A stretch of 64,000 nt of DNA from Protonemura montana (taxonomy: Eukaryota > Arthropoda > Insecta > Plecoptera > Nemouridae). The notes under the pieces are model-generated. The model was not told where the DNA came from and made no database searches. It worked only from the letters and a program-made list of their open reading frames with translations. The position numbers and the translations under genes are program-made. Location: the NCBI GenBank assembly GCA_947568835.1, contig OX387604.1:8339860-8403859 (forward strand), read 5' to 3'. Positions 22,018 through 33,886 of the stretch are shown one piece after another; position 1 is the first letter of the stretch; each line of letters opens with the position of its first letter.

Positions 22018-22347
22018 GAGGTTACAAGTATAACACAGCGCTGACTTTACAATATCCATTTATTATCAAGATTATATAGATACCCACAGACCCGTCGACA
22101 CGTACAAGTTCCAGGACGCCCTTGTCCACTTGTACGTTCCAGTCAACCGAATGCACAGCAATGTCTTCAGCCGGCCAGTGGCCCGGCTTATATACTACTC
22201 ATGGCCGGTCACGTGACGGTCACGTGACCGGCCCCATGGTTTTGGGGCTGCAAGTGGAAAGCTAGGGGTATACACTGGCCAGTGGAGGCCCTAGCTACCC
22301 CTTGCACTGTTGTTGCGGCCAAATAGTGACACACCAACATCACATAC
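22018..22347 (-). mobile_element. Probable solo LTR
   Basis: Read on the minus strand, this ~330-bp unit begins TGTTGGTGTG and ends TAACCTCA, in the TG...CA style of LTRs. In the right order it has a promoter-like part with palindromes (CACTGGCCAGTG near 22273; the CACGTG inverted repeat at 22203-22233), a TATA box (GTATATAAGCC, 22186-22196) and an AATAAA signal (22059-22064) about 125 bases later. It is G+C richer than its flanks. No internal retrovirus-like genes adjoin it. I could not identify a target-site duplication, so the ends are approximate and a promoter of another kind is not excluded. Confidence 0.45.
22203..22233. promoter_or_regulatory. Inverted repeat with two CACGTG E-boxes
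   Basis: GGCCGGTCACGTGA, a 3-base spacer, then its exact complement TCACGTGACCGGCC. Each arm holds the palindrome GTCACGTGAC, a high-affinity E-box for bHLH-zip factors (USF/MITF/TFEB-type). In the LTR reading it lies just upstream of the TATA box. Confidence 0.7.
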
Positions 22348-22372
22348 ATCACCTACATCACATACATCAATA
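22324..22372 (+). repeat. Short ACATCACATACATCACCT tandem repeat
   Basis: Two imperfect copies of a 17-18 base CATCACATACATC unit lie between the LTR-like unit and the 46-bp array. Confidence 0.6.
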
Positions 22373-22390
22373 TTAGGCTACAACACTGTT

Positions 22391-22530
22391 GGCTGAACGC
22401 ACGCAGAGCAAAGCTGAGTGGTCTTTACTCGTGCCCCTGAACGCAACCCGCAGAGCAAAGCGGGTGGTCTTTACTCGTGCCCCTGAAAGCAGCCCGCAGA
22501 GCATAGATTAGTTGTCTTTCCACAAGGTTC
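22391..22530 (+). repeat. 46-bp tandem repeat, about 2.8 units
   Basis: Units begin CTGAACGCA or CTGAAAGCA, contain CCCGCAGAGCA(A)A and GTGGTCTTTACTCGTGCCC, and are about 44-46 bases long; the third unit decays after 39 bases. A separate 24-base piece of the same unit lies 40 kb away at 62507-62530, so the unit belongs to a dispersed element and did not arise only locally. Confidence 0.75.
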
Positions 22531-25500
22531 TCAACGCCCAGAAAGCAAGCTGCTCATTCGAAACCCACACGCATTAAAATAGTTAACATTTCTAAAATAT
22601 GTATCATGGCTAGGGGTAGGGAGTCGATTGAGTAGAGATGGTGAATGGGTTGTCGCGATTTATCGATAACACTGGCCGATTAAAGCCAAATGAAAACCAT
22701 GGGAAGTTTGACGAGACTTCATTCGATTGCCCACTCAATTGTCCGTTCCGGTTTAATTCTTTTGATGTTTTAAAATAGTCGTCCCTTGTCCCAGCAGCTT
22801 GAAAATAGTCTAAGAGTGGCTTGCCTAAAACAGATAACTGTATCTGGTAGGGAAACTTCAAAATCACAAAGATTTTTCTGATCGTCGTTTTCGATTTTGA
22901 ATTTTGTCTGATTTCGTTTTTCAGGTCTACAACATCGAGCTATATTTTTTTCTCGTTTTCCTATGGGAATTTTCGTCTCCCACTTAAATTAGCATTCGAA
23001 ACAGGAATTTCCGCATACGATAATCGCTAGGGATTTAACCTGGTCCCAAGCTACCCAGTAGCCAGTAGGTCTTGTTAGGTGCCGATTGTTTAATTTCAGG
23101 CTGCGCAGGTGTCTAGGGGCCCCGGTGTCTTGCCACTAGAGGTGCAAGAAACCCAGGAACAACCACTCGGGTAGCACGTGGAGATGTGGGAACAAGACGA
23201 TTGCTGAATTATTAATTTCATAATAACAAGATGATTGAATGTGAGATGTCTTCGGAACTGGTCGTTTTTAGTTTACGTATATACGTAAGTGTGATTAAGT
23301 GCAAATTAGTTGTTGAGAAATCTTTAAAGTGTGTTTGAAGCGTTTTTCAACGTTCGATTATGTTTTCTTCTTATCATGCCCATGCATTATCATTTTTAAT
23401 ATGATATCTAGCCATTACGTGAAACATATTTGTGGCTATTCAAATAAAAAAATAAAATAAAAAATAAATAAAATGTTTCATTAGTTAGATGAATTATTAA
23501 TGATGTACATTAATAAGATGCTCACGTAAAGTTTTAACCCGAGAATGAAAGTATACAGTCGACACTGGAATTTCTAAAAAGTTATTTAAGATGTCAGTCG
23601 GAGAACACGGCACATCCGTCGACGCGTAAATATGCTCATATTGCTTTCGTGCACTTGCTGCTGCTTTTGAACAAAACTTCTGATTCAAACACACATTTTT
23701 TGTAGTGCACTTAGATGATAAAAAAATACCACACTGAAAATGAACAACTTTTCACGACGACTAAAAACGATCTAAAAATGTCATGGTTTTATTCTCAGAG
23801 TTTTTTTTCTAGCCACCTACGACGAAAGGAGTCAACTTTCATAGTTATGGATACGTGAGATTTTTTTAATAGGAAAATAAAAAAATATACATTTTAATTT
23901 TGAGAGATAATTTGCGCTTTGAAGTGGCTTTTGGTAGTGTTCGATTTAAAATGAATTTGCTTAAAAGACGTGAAATTTCTCAATAATCTGTCAGTCTTGT
24001 ATCGAAATTAAAATCATTCCCGACTGAATTCCCGGTGAGCTACTGGTGGCAACATAAGCCACATCACATTCTACTACGCAGGACCTGACGAATCTCATCC
24101 AAAATTTAAGGAAACAAGCTTGAAGAGTCTTTAGTCTGAACATTACTTCACGAATCGCTGAAATTGAACCAGCAACATGTTGGTCTGTGACCAATTAGCC
24201 AGACTTGGCCAAAGACAAAGAAATAGAGTAGCAGTAATATCTTGAATTATATGTAATCCTGTTGCGTACATGTTGGCTTAAACTGCCACCAAACTGCCAG
24301 GGTGTATTTCTAATTAAATAGGAAATGTTACCCTATTTCATAATTCAGAGCAAGTGGACAGCTACCAGCAAGGCTTAGTCTTGGGTGACTGCCCTCTGTA
24401 ATCCAACTCGCCGGTGTACTCGTGATTGCATTTAGATCTAGATTCTAGGACCACCTGCGAAATGTTAACCGAAAATTTAAAAAAATATTTACGTCACTTT
24501 TTATTCGAATATGTATTTGTACTTGTTGCTGAAAGCAGCTTTCCCAAAAAACATGAATGTGTTATAATATTTCTAGAAAACGAGATCTCAAACTACATCT
24601 GTTAGTATGTAAGCTTCAAACGCGAATTGAAATGTATCTATTCTCAAAATGCGCTTCAAGCCTTTGAAGATGCTAACGACACTGATGATTGAATTACGCG
24701 TAAAGAAAAACAGTCAGTCGTGAAAAAGTGCCATCCATTTCTCAGCTGCCAACCCCTTGCTAACTAGTTTGTATTTCAGCCTCTTTAAATCGTGTAAAAG
24801 TGAATCTATTTTTCTACTTCCTTTTTAATGCAGCCAGTCTTTAAAAATTCCATACCCACACTTACTGACATTCACTTTATACAAGTAAATTAATACCGCT
24901 AAAGATATTAACGAAAATAAACCTTTCTTTTCTTTTTCTCTAGCTATAAGCCAGAAAATAACGCTCCATCTTTTAATATTTATATAATTGATACGAAATG
25001 AAACCGCTATTTTTAAAAAGATTTTTTATTTTGAATAGGCTTTTAGTCGTAAATTAACTCTTGTTTCTTGAAATATGTCCCCACTCTACCTAAATCAAGA
25101 AAATTAATTAGTTCATTACGTCCAAGATATTTTTTCTCTCCTTCCTCGTTGGTGGAAATTAATTCTTTTCTACACCTGTTTACGTGAAAAGGTATAAGTT
25201 CGGAAATGTCGAGGCAAGTTGGCAGCGAGTGCTAGCGTCTACACATGCTGATAGTTTTTGTTTCTTGAGAATCTGAATGACAGACAACTCTTGGGTCCTC
25301 TTTAAAAAAAAGAAACGAAGCAAGGAGCAAAGGAACTGAGACAGCGAATGTCAATCAATCTAGTAGGCCTTGATATATTTAACTCGGTTCTAGTCTTCAT
25401 TCCTCTGTTGTGTACTCTTTTTATGATGTATGAAGTGTTGGTTTGTTGGCAAAGAAAACATGCTTTCCGTTTTGACTGAGTGATCATCTCAAGAAATGTG

Positions 25501-26116
25501 ATATCCTTCTTAATTGTCATTTTGTACCAACCACAGCAAGTAAAACTTTCACGCGTTCTCTCTCCTCTCAGTATCATATCATAGTGACAAGCATACCTTT
25601 CGTGACTGCTTATACTTTTGAGTTTCATGTCTTCTGTTTTATCTTCAAGTTAAGTTTCAATTCTTAGATAATATAATGATATAGCTCTAAAAGTGTTGTA
25701 ATATAGTTCTTGGCCTGTCTTCTGAAACTAAGAAAATAGACATTTTTCATGTGTTACCTGCCACAAGGACCATCATTCAAAAGACGTTCCATTTCTCATT
25801 CGTTTAATCATCCAGAGTGACAAGTGGATCATTGGAATCTTACACACCTTCAGGAAAGACACATCTTTCTAAATGAAACGTTCAGCGCAATCCCATCGCG
25901 TATTTTATTATTCATTTACCTTTCATAGTTTTGTTTACTTGTATGATGCCATTTTTATATGCTTTTATTATGGTGCTAGTAAATATGTTGCTCTTGAGTA
26001 GTTTTTTGCGTTTTATTTTCAGTTTTAGCTTTTTTTTTGCTACTTTGCGATAATTTTGTTGTATACATTTTTCGCAGGTTTTAAATTTAGAACAGATAAA
26101 GATAGAAAATCACAAT
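22531..26116. other. Intergenic, AT-rich
   Basis: No gene is recognised in 3.6 kb. A/T low-complexity sequence lies near 23444-23474. Frames are short and not protein-like. Confidence 0.5.
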
Positions 26117-26190
26117 GTGGTAGAAAAGTGGTCGAGTGGTTTCGACTGTGGCTTCTGAAGTTCTAGTTCATTTAGAGCATGCAAATTCCA
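26117..26190 (+). other. tRNA-Ser-like relic
   Basis: TGGTCGAGTGG matches a pol III A box, and GTCG-AGTGGTTT-CGAC forms a perfect D-arm of the type found in class II tRNAs (Ser/Leu). The rest does not fold into a convincing anticodon or T arm; a degraded B box may lie near GCATGCAAATTCC. This is at best a tRNA pseudogene or tRNA-derived SINE remnant. Confidence 0.2.
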
Positions 26191-26518
26191 GTTAAAATCA
26201 TAACAAGCAATAGCACAAAAATATTATTTGTTTCTGAAGCTGACAGAATAAGAAATGCAATCTGCTTCATATCTATTGCGTAGTTGTGATTTCTTTATAT
26301 TAAAACAACATCTAACTAAATATCGCATGTACCTAGAATTCAGAACAAGATATTATTTACAAATCGAATGACCCTTGAAATAAAATGTAACATAAAATAC
26401 TAACTTTTGACATTTTAAAAATATTTCTAATGCACATAAGTCATTGATTTACCACACACTTTCAAAAATAAATGATCTAACAAATCAGTATGTAGATTTA
26501 AATTCCGCTCTTTTTGAT

Positions 26519-26542
26519 GGGGGGGGGGGGGGGGGGGGGGGG
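26519..26542 (+). repeat. Poly(G) tract, 24 G
   Basis: This is an uninterrupted G homopolymer in otherwise AT-rich DNA. It has quadruplex potential and is probably length-variable. Confidence 0.9.
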
Positions 26543-27160
26543 TGAAAGGCGAATGGTAGCATCGGAAATCAGACAGGTCTACCTCGATTGCAAATTATCA
26601 ATGCGAACTGATTGCCCATTCGCTTGAATCAATAAAATCGTGGTGATGTTTAAGCTGAATTGCGAATCCCTGAATCACAAATGAAGATCCTTTTCTTCTT
26701 TTATCTACGATAGATCATGCTTGGGAACTTTATATAAAATGTCAAAATCTAATTATGATTGATCATTTTCTACAATTAATCTCAATTTAGTATAGCAGCC
26801 ATCATTTGAACATCGTTTAATTACTCTAATTTGAAACGATGGCCGATTCTGCGTGTTTGACTCCGAGCAGTTCTGCTGCATTCGATAGAACCGGTCGTTC
26901 CGTATCGCGAGCGGGTTTCATAACTGAGAGTATATCACGAATTATAGAAAAATATGATGGTTTTTAGACTCATGTCTACTTGATTTAGCCTTAGCACTAA
27001 TATCTTCGGGATTTTATTTCAGAAAATACAAAATACATTAGTTTTTGAGTTATTGACCATGATCATTTTATTTAGATGCATTAAGGATCCTTGAACTAGG
27101 TAATTGTTATAATTTGATGTGGTTTTTTTGTTATAGGAAAATTGTCAGGACTGCTCTTAC

Positions 27161-27198
27161 CCTTGAAGAAGTAACTAGTACATGTTACAAAACGTCGG
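27161..27198 (+). mobile_element. Decayed hammerhead-ribozyme-like motif (Penelope-like relic)
   Basis: TTGAAGA (27163-27169), the stem GTAAC/GTTAC (27171-27175 with 27184-27188, 8-base loop), then AAAACGTC. This follows the order of the minimal type I hammerhead CUGANGA - stem II - GAAAC - GUC known from Penelope-like retroelements, and CC/GG at 27161-27162 and 27197-27198 could be the base of stem I. Two invariant core bases are changed (C to T in CUGANGA, G to A in GAAA), so it would be inactive. No reverse transcriptase is nearby. Confidence 0.4.
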
Positions 27199-27471
27199 AA
27201 AATTTAGTTATCCTTTACTTAGCATTCAAAACCCATTTCAAATAGTTTTTATTAATAAAGAACAAGTTTATGCTCATATAGCACTTACCACCTAGCTATT
27301 CACTTAGGTGCACTAAGATATGAGATGCACTATGAAATTGCTTCGTAGACTGAATCTTTAAGATGACAATTCGCTGAGGGATTGCTCTTTAATCCAATAG
27401 ATCCACAATCCACAAACACAGTTTGATGGAATGGTCCGGGGGGAGGGGAGGGGGTGAAGAGATGCAGTGAC

Positions 27472-27792
27472 ATGTTACCCAAGGGGGGCGACGGGGGAAA
27501 TTACAAATGTAGCCGTGAATGCGGAGCGGTCGAGAACAAGAGGGAGTATGAAATATTTGCGATTTTGATTTCTTTGACGGATAAATCCATTGTTAAAAAG
27601 GCATTGGGACTGAAAAGAAATAAAATTGAAAGTCATATTTCAGGTTTGATGTCGCGGAACGACGGAAAAGAACTCGTGAATTGCATTATTGGTAGAACGT
27701 TGAATCAATATTATCGACATAATGACGACGAATTCCTTTCACGGCAATTGGTTCACTTTATAACTTTAGGCCTCAAAACTTTTCCTTTTTAA
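27472..27792 (+). CDS. Unrecognised 106-aa reading frame, helix-rich
   Basis: The frame from the ATG at 27472 encodes a polar, charged protein with balanced composition, unlike the low-complexity frames around it. Predicted by eye, a long helical region follows a short Cys/Gly N-terminus. The stretch SLTDKSIVKKALGLKRNKIESHISGL has the spacing of a helix-turn-helix. I know no family match. An in-frame GTG six codons upstream precedes it, but a G-rich tract lies just before, so no promoter is evident. It could be a single exon, a transposon gene fragment or chance. Confidence 0.25.
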   Translation: MLPKGGDGGNYKCSRECGAVENKREYEIFAILISLTDKSIVKKALGLKRNKIESHISGLMSRNDGKELVNCIIGRTLNQYYRHNDDEFLSRQLVHFITLGLKTFPF

Positions 27793-30700
27793 AGCTGGCC
27801 TTTTAAAAACTTATTTCTAAACACGAAACTATGGATGGAAGCTAAAGTTTTCTTTTTTTTCTAAGTGCCAAGTGTGGAGAATTGTAGTCATAAGTTGACC
27901 GCGGAATGCAATATGATTCGGACTGTGAATTGGGTCTTGGATGGAACTCGGAGGAAACTCGAAAAGTCGATGTGTGAACTGGGTCAATATGCGCGAGTAG
28001 AAAATAATTAGCACAACAATGCAGCATTACAGGAAGGAACCTGACATCCATCATTTTTTAACTTTTAATTACATTCGCTCAAGACTGGATGTACATTCAC
28101 AGGTTAGCCGTTCGCGTTTTCTTTCACATTTTTTTTCTTTTTTAAGCGGAAAGCATATTAAAACTTTGGAAAATGCCTGTAATAATACAAGATATTAAAG
28201 CTAGTTATTTCCACATGCTGCGCGTTTGTTTTTGCTTTAATTTAATTAAAAATATCTTCACACGCTGATTCTGTATCAATTAGCCTCTCATCTTTAGGCT
28301 ATAGCAGCAAGTAGCAAGTGGCGAACAACGCAAACCTACCACCGCTCTCTCCCTGAGGCACGTCTAGCCTAGAGTTGGGAGCAAGGAGTGACTTCCACCT
28401 AGCTGGTTTGCCCCGAAGGGAGTATTGATAAGAGCATTTGCTTGAAACAATGTTATCTGAATGTGAGCCCGGTGACGTAGGGCTAGCTGTCACGTAAGAC
28501 AGTTTAATATGCAAATTGTAACAAAACCAATCTCACATTGCGCATAATAACTATCTGAAACCACATTGGGTATTGTAGACATAGAGAACTTTCCTGGCAG
28601 CGCTAGTATAATAGGCTAGAAGCTCATCTATACATGATGATACAGTCTATCATAGCCCATAGGTTTAAAATATAATATCTAATGAAATAACGTTGTGGTG
28701 ATGTGTGACGGGAGGATTCGTAAAAGTAGGAGAGAATTCAGCCTTCGTCATAGTTGGAAAATTCAAGCTGCGAATCAAAGCTTGAGGCGGAATTCTGTCT
28801 CGTGGATGCGCCATGTTTGATGTGCTGGAGAAAACAAAATTCGAGAGAGAATGATTCGTTCATCAAACATGGAAAGTTGAAAAGAAGAACCGTACTGCAT
28901 CAATAAAAATCTATTTGAATCTTTATTTATGGATTGAATTCGTAATATTCTGAATAAGAACGGATTTCTAGGAGCGCATTATATTTCATGTGTAGGAAAA
29001 AATCTTTGTGGAAAGTGGTCTGCGTCCCATATGCAAATATTATTATGTTAGCAGTGAAAACTGAAAATGGTGGCATTTCATGCAGAAAATAAGGATTCCT
29101 TCTAATTTTCAGCACAGTTCATGCCCGGTAGTAACATTTATATCCGAAAAATCTCATTTGATGCTGACGTAAGTAAAGTCTAAATAAATTAATAATTTGG
29201 CTAAAGTTTCCAGAGATGCTCTCCTCATTTGCAGACATCACGAGGTAATGAAAGAGAGTTTAAAGAAAGCTTAGAGTTCAAAGGCTGCCCAGTAGAAAAG
29301 TAATCATCAGTTTGATTAAATTCATAACAACGCTACGGTTTTATTGTAACTAAACGCGTTTTGTTTTCCTCTAATCTTAAGATGTTAATGTATATGAAAA
29401 AGGTCTTAATTAACTCTCGCATGGTTGCTATATGCTATGCATTTTCAATTAAGCTTATTAAGTGTTTTGCATAGAGTTTTCCATTTTCAGTTCTACTCTA
29501 GCATGGTCTAGTCTTTGCATATTAGTTGGTGAGACCCGTGCGGGTCGAAATGGTAATTATGATAATTAATTTTGGGGAAGCTAGTTGTTCCAAAAGTATT
29601 TATCGTCCAAAGCGCATTGCCCGTGCCGGCTAGTGCGTGTGAGCTGGACGAGCAGTGCCCGAGCTACGAGTTCCCATGACCTTGTAATTGTATGCGCAGT
29701 GCCCAAGCGAGGAGTGACATTGATCTTTAAACTGCCATGATGGCTTTCAGCCGAAGGTCATTATAACTAGTTCCGCTTTGGTAACCCTCGAAAAAAAGAC
29801 ACTGCCAGTTAAAACCACGTGAAGAATGTTTTATTTTTTCTTTGCTTTTCTTATGGTTAATTACGGTTGAAAATGTAGAGCGCCTGGCCTTGTCATAATG
29901 TTTTTGAAAATGTTATCCGATGTCAATATTACGCAAAACATACTATATATTTGGTTGCTTTCAAAAGCAGATTTTTAAATTTGAAAGAATAACGGTGTCT
30001 GTCTGGAACATGAAATAACAGACGATGAATAGTGAAAGAGACTTGCAACTAATTAATAACAGTGGCTGTATAAATTTAAAATTATTCGGTTCATTATATA
30101 TTTAAAAAAAGCCCCATGTAACAATATTTTGTAAAACCGAACAGAAAGTATTTCGAAAATATAAGTCCAGAACCAGGGTATTATGATAATTGAATGATTC
30201 CATGACGATGCTGAATACTGATTAGAATTCTGTATGCGACGAATTTTCACTAGGCCTGGAAAATGTGAGCTTCATGCAGAAGTATTCGCGGGGAGGACAA
30301 CAGCATCACTTGCTGTATAGATATAATTAACCGTTTACGTGCACAAAATTTGCATTTAAAATTGACGGGGGAGCGGAAGCGTTATCAGCGATTGTGCTCT
30401 GAACATACAGCATTTCATATCTAGCATTTTTGCGCGATGGATTTTAGACACGACTCAGCCCAGAGCTTTGTGCCAGCAAACTATCCCACCCTGTCCAATG
30501 GACAGGCTCCCGCTTAGACACTCACGGCGCTATCCATCACGCTAGAAGCACAACTGAAATGTATGGCTCACTGAAATTATCCTTCAATTCATAAAATAGA
30601 GGTCTATATTATGGAGTAACGGCGGGAAGGAAAAAATGTTTTTACTACAGCGAACAGAGTATACGAGGGAAGTGAAAAGCTAGGGTGTCGGTAAAATTAA

Positions 30701-31900
30701 CTGAGCGAGAAATAAGTTGGCTGCACTTGTTCCAAGGCGAAAAGGCGGAATATCGTCAGATTCGTGTACGACGAACGGGAGTACGACGAACGGCGCACTC
30801 TAATTCTATGCACACGGCAATCAAGCGCAGAAACACAGCTACGCCTAATGCTACTGCGAGCGTCTATAATCACTTGCAGCGCAGCGGCTATCATAACAGT
30901 CACTTCTTGAAAATGTGAACTCGGATTTTCATTCCAGCTGACAACTTGAATAGGGGAGTGCAAGAATTAAACCAAGAGTTTGGTAAGAACTGAAAATCAG
31001 TTGAAATGGAACGAGTTTTTGGCGGCGATTTACTTAGTGGAGAATTCACTTAATTAAACCAATCGAATGGAACTATTTCTGTAACACTATCGAAATGATT
31101 TTCTAGCTGTGATAAAATGTGAGGGTACATTGGCATATACAGCAATGTGCGAAGCCCCCTTGCCGATTTCACGCCTTGTGAAGTCTGCACACTTCCCCTT
31201 ATCATATTATTTACCCTCGTCCCGTGATCTACAATTTTATTTTTTGCGCCTGACGCGCTCGAAAGTGTACTACTTCACAACAACTGTTTTCATAACGGAA
31301 ATGGCATCCTTTCACCGAATTTGCTATTCCAAAGTTCTATCCCATTGTTACTTGTGCGCCTTGACTCTATTGTTGTGTCGAGGCAAGACGTGAAACCGAA
31401 GAAATAAACGAAACCATGAAGAAAGAGCTTGGAGAGCAAATAAATGGATCACCATTTGTTTCACTGCTACTTATTCGAATCTACGTCTGTGGTTGATATT
31501 TTAAAGTTTTAACAATGATTTATATTTTATTTGTAGAATTGACAAACAAGCTATGTTGGTATAACTAGTCTTATCTCGAAGTAAGATAGATTATCAATTT
31601 AAGTTTAGGAGCAGCTGACATTAAAGCAGATGCACCTTAGCAAAACTAGTAATCACAAATAAGAAAAGCCAATTAGATACTCTTTGGAAGATGCGTGTTG
31701 TAAAAATAAGGCTCAAATGATACTTCTCAACGAGATTGCTATGTCAACTGACCATTTCACAATCGACTCCAATTCATTTTCTTGGGTCACTCGCAAAAAC
31801 AGTAAAAACACACATTACATTTTACAAGGTAAAAAATGCGTACTTGCAATATTTTACGCTGAGAGCTCTCCTGTCTTGGAAAGTTACGAATAGTTACGAA
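27793..31900. other. Intergenic, AT-rich
   Basis: No gene is recognised in this 4.1 kb. Near 30765-30795 there is a short direct repeat (GTACGACGAACGG, two copies). The interval ends at the 30-bp minisatellite. Confidence 0.5.
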
Positions 31901-32932
31901 AACACGGAGAGTTACCTTCAAGATATGTTTTATAAGGAGAATTACCTTCAAGCTATGTTTTACAAGGAGAGTTACCTTCAAGCTATGTTTTACAAGGAGA
32001 GTTACCTTCAAGCTATGTTTTACAAGGAGAGTTACCTCCAAGCTATGTTTTATAAGGAGAGTTACCTTCAAGCTATGTTTTATAAGGAGAGTTACCTTCA
32101 AGCTATGTTTTACAAGGAGAGTTACCTTCAAGCTATGTTTTATAAGGAGAGTTACCTTCAAGCTATGTTTTACAAGGAGAGTTACCTTAAAGCTATGTTT
32201 TACAAGGAGAGTTACCTTCAAGCTATGTTTTACAAGGAGAGTTACCTTCAAGCTATGTTTTATAAGGAGAGTTACCTTCAAGCTATGTTTTACAAGGAGA
32301 GTTACCTTCAAGCTATGTTTTCTAAGGAGAGTTACCTTCAAGCTATGTTTTACAAGGAGAGTTACCTTCAAGCTATGTTTTATAAGGAGAGTTACCTTGA
32401 AGCTATGTTTTATAAGAAGAGTTACCTTCAAGCTATGTATTATAAGGAAAGTTACCTTCAAGCTATGTTTTACAAGGAGAGTTACCTTCAAGCTATGTTT
32501 TATAAGGAGAGTTACCTTCAAGCTACGTTTTACAAGGAGAGTTACCTTCAAGCTATGTTTTATAAGGAGAGTTACCTTGAAGCTATGTTTTATAAGGAGA
32601 GTTACCTTCAAGCTATGTATTATAAGGAAAGTTACCTTCAAGCTATGTTTTACAAGGAGAGTTACCTTCAAGCTACGTTTTACAAGGAGAGTTACCTTCA
32701 AGCTACGTTTTACAAGGAGAGTTACCTTCAAGCTATGTTTTACAAGGAGAGTTACCTTCAAGCTATGTTTTATAAGGAGAGTTACCTTCAAGCTATGTTT
32801 TACAAGGAGAGTTACCTTCAAGCTATGTTTTATAAGGAGAGTTACATTCAAGCTACGTTTTATAAGAAAAGTTACCTTCATGCTACGTTTTACACGGATT
32901 GTTACTCTCACGATACGTTTTACACTTCAAGT
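31901..32932 (+). repeat. 30-bp minisatellite, about 34 units
   Basis: The unit AGCTATGTTTTACAAGGAGA plus GTTACCTTCA repeats without length change over about 1 kb; outermost units are more diverged but stay in phase. Units differ mainly by TAC/TAT, and a six-unit (180-bp) block marked by TTGAAGC and GTATTATAAGGAAAG occurs twice (near 32399 and 32579), showing higher-order duplication. Because 30 is a multiple of three and the unit lacks stops in some frames, long frames result: plus-strand YLQAMFYKES and KLCFTRRVTF decapeptides, and a minus-strand KVTLLVKHSL decapeptide. The longest plus frame has no ATG before the array. I treat these frames as by-products of the repeat. Confidence 0.92.
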
Positions 32933-33568
32933 TTAGATCTACATGGTAAAAGGCGCATATACTCTTTCTCTGAAGTCAGTTTCAACTAACTTTGATGTCG
33001 AGCAGGTTTCACAAAAATGTCATGCTACGTTAATAAAAAAAACACACACACACCCTCTCCCTTAAACCTCTCGGAACGTTTTGTTTGGAATGGTAATCGA
33101 GTGTCGTCTCTATCAACAAAATCTTTTTTTATGGAATAGAATTCAGGATTAATGGTGCGCAATTGTTCCGGACGATCAAAAAGTGAGCCATGTCCAGATA
33201 TATTTGGGGATCACGATGGTTGTGATTAACTCTCATGATTTGGCGGTTTGCTAACAATCAACGAAAGCGTGGGGAGCCGGCGTCCGCGACGGTGTCGAAC
33301 GTCGGGCACCCATTTGTCATGCCACGTTCACAAATACTTCATTGATTCTACAGAGAAAAAAGCTCGGGACTGAATTAATAGAGAATACCTATAAGTGCAG
33401 CTGCCAGTGCATAATCGCGGCTTGCACTTGACTGTATTCTATCTCAACTCTCGTTTTCAGCACACAATTTCCATTTCATCAGCGCAAAATCGAGCATTTT
33501 CTTCAGAGTAAAAAGAAAAGAAAACAAACCGGATTTCCATCGGTAAAAATACCGCGCCATACTTAGAG

Positions 33569-33886
33569 ATGATGACAGGAAGAGTTCGAATTAAGGATAT
33601 ATCGACGAGATATTTTGAAAATATAGGCGATCATCGGAGATTCGATGCACCTAATGGATATCGACAAAAAAATACTGACATGTTTTCGAGAAACCATTTC
33701 TCATTCGTTCAAGAAAGAAAAATACTTGAAATGTCAGAATATTTTATGGGATGTCGGCTGTTCCTGAGAAGGGATCCTACTTTTCACCAAAAACTAACAG
33801 TTTCAGGTCGAGGGAGTTTTCCTAGAACATTTCCTACTGGCAGCGCCGGGGCACCCTTTAAACTCATTGTCCATTGGCAACAATAA
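33569..33886 (+). CDS. Unrecognised 105-aa reading frame
   Basis: The frame starts with two adjacent ATG codons and encodes a basic, Arg/Phe-rich sequence with no motif I recognise. No splice structure or promoter stands out, and it lies 0.6 kb after the minisatellite. It is probably a chance frame, kept because its composition is less biased than its neighbours. Confidence 0.12.
   Translation: MMTGRVRIKDISTRYFENIGDHRRFDAPNGYRQKNTDMFSRNHFSFVQERKILEMSEYFMGCRLFLRRDPTFHQKLTVSGRGSFPRTFPTGSAGAPFKLIVHWQQ

Noticed and set aside
31787-32911. The 374-codon minus-strand frame (KVTLLVKHSL repeats)
   Set aside because: Antisense shadow of the same 30-bp array.
31736-32989. A 417-codon frame over the 30-bp repeat as a protein gene
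   Set aside because: It has no ATG before the array, other frames on both strands are equally open, and the flanks lack promoter or splice signals. The repeat unit's lack of stops explains the length.
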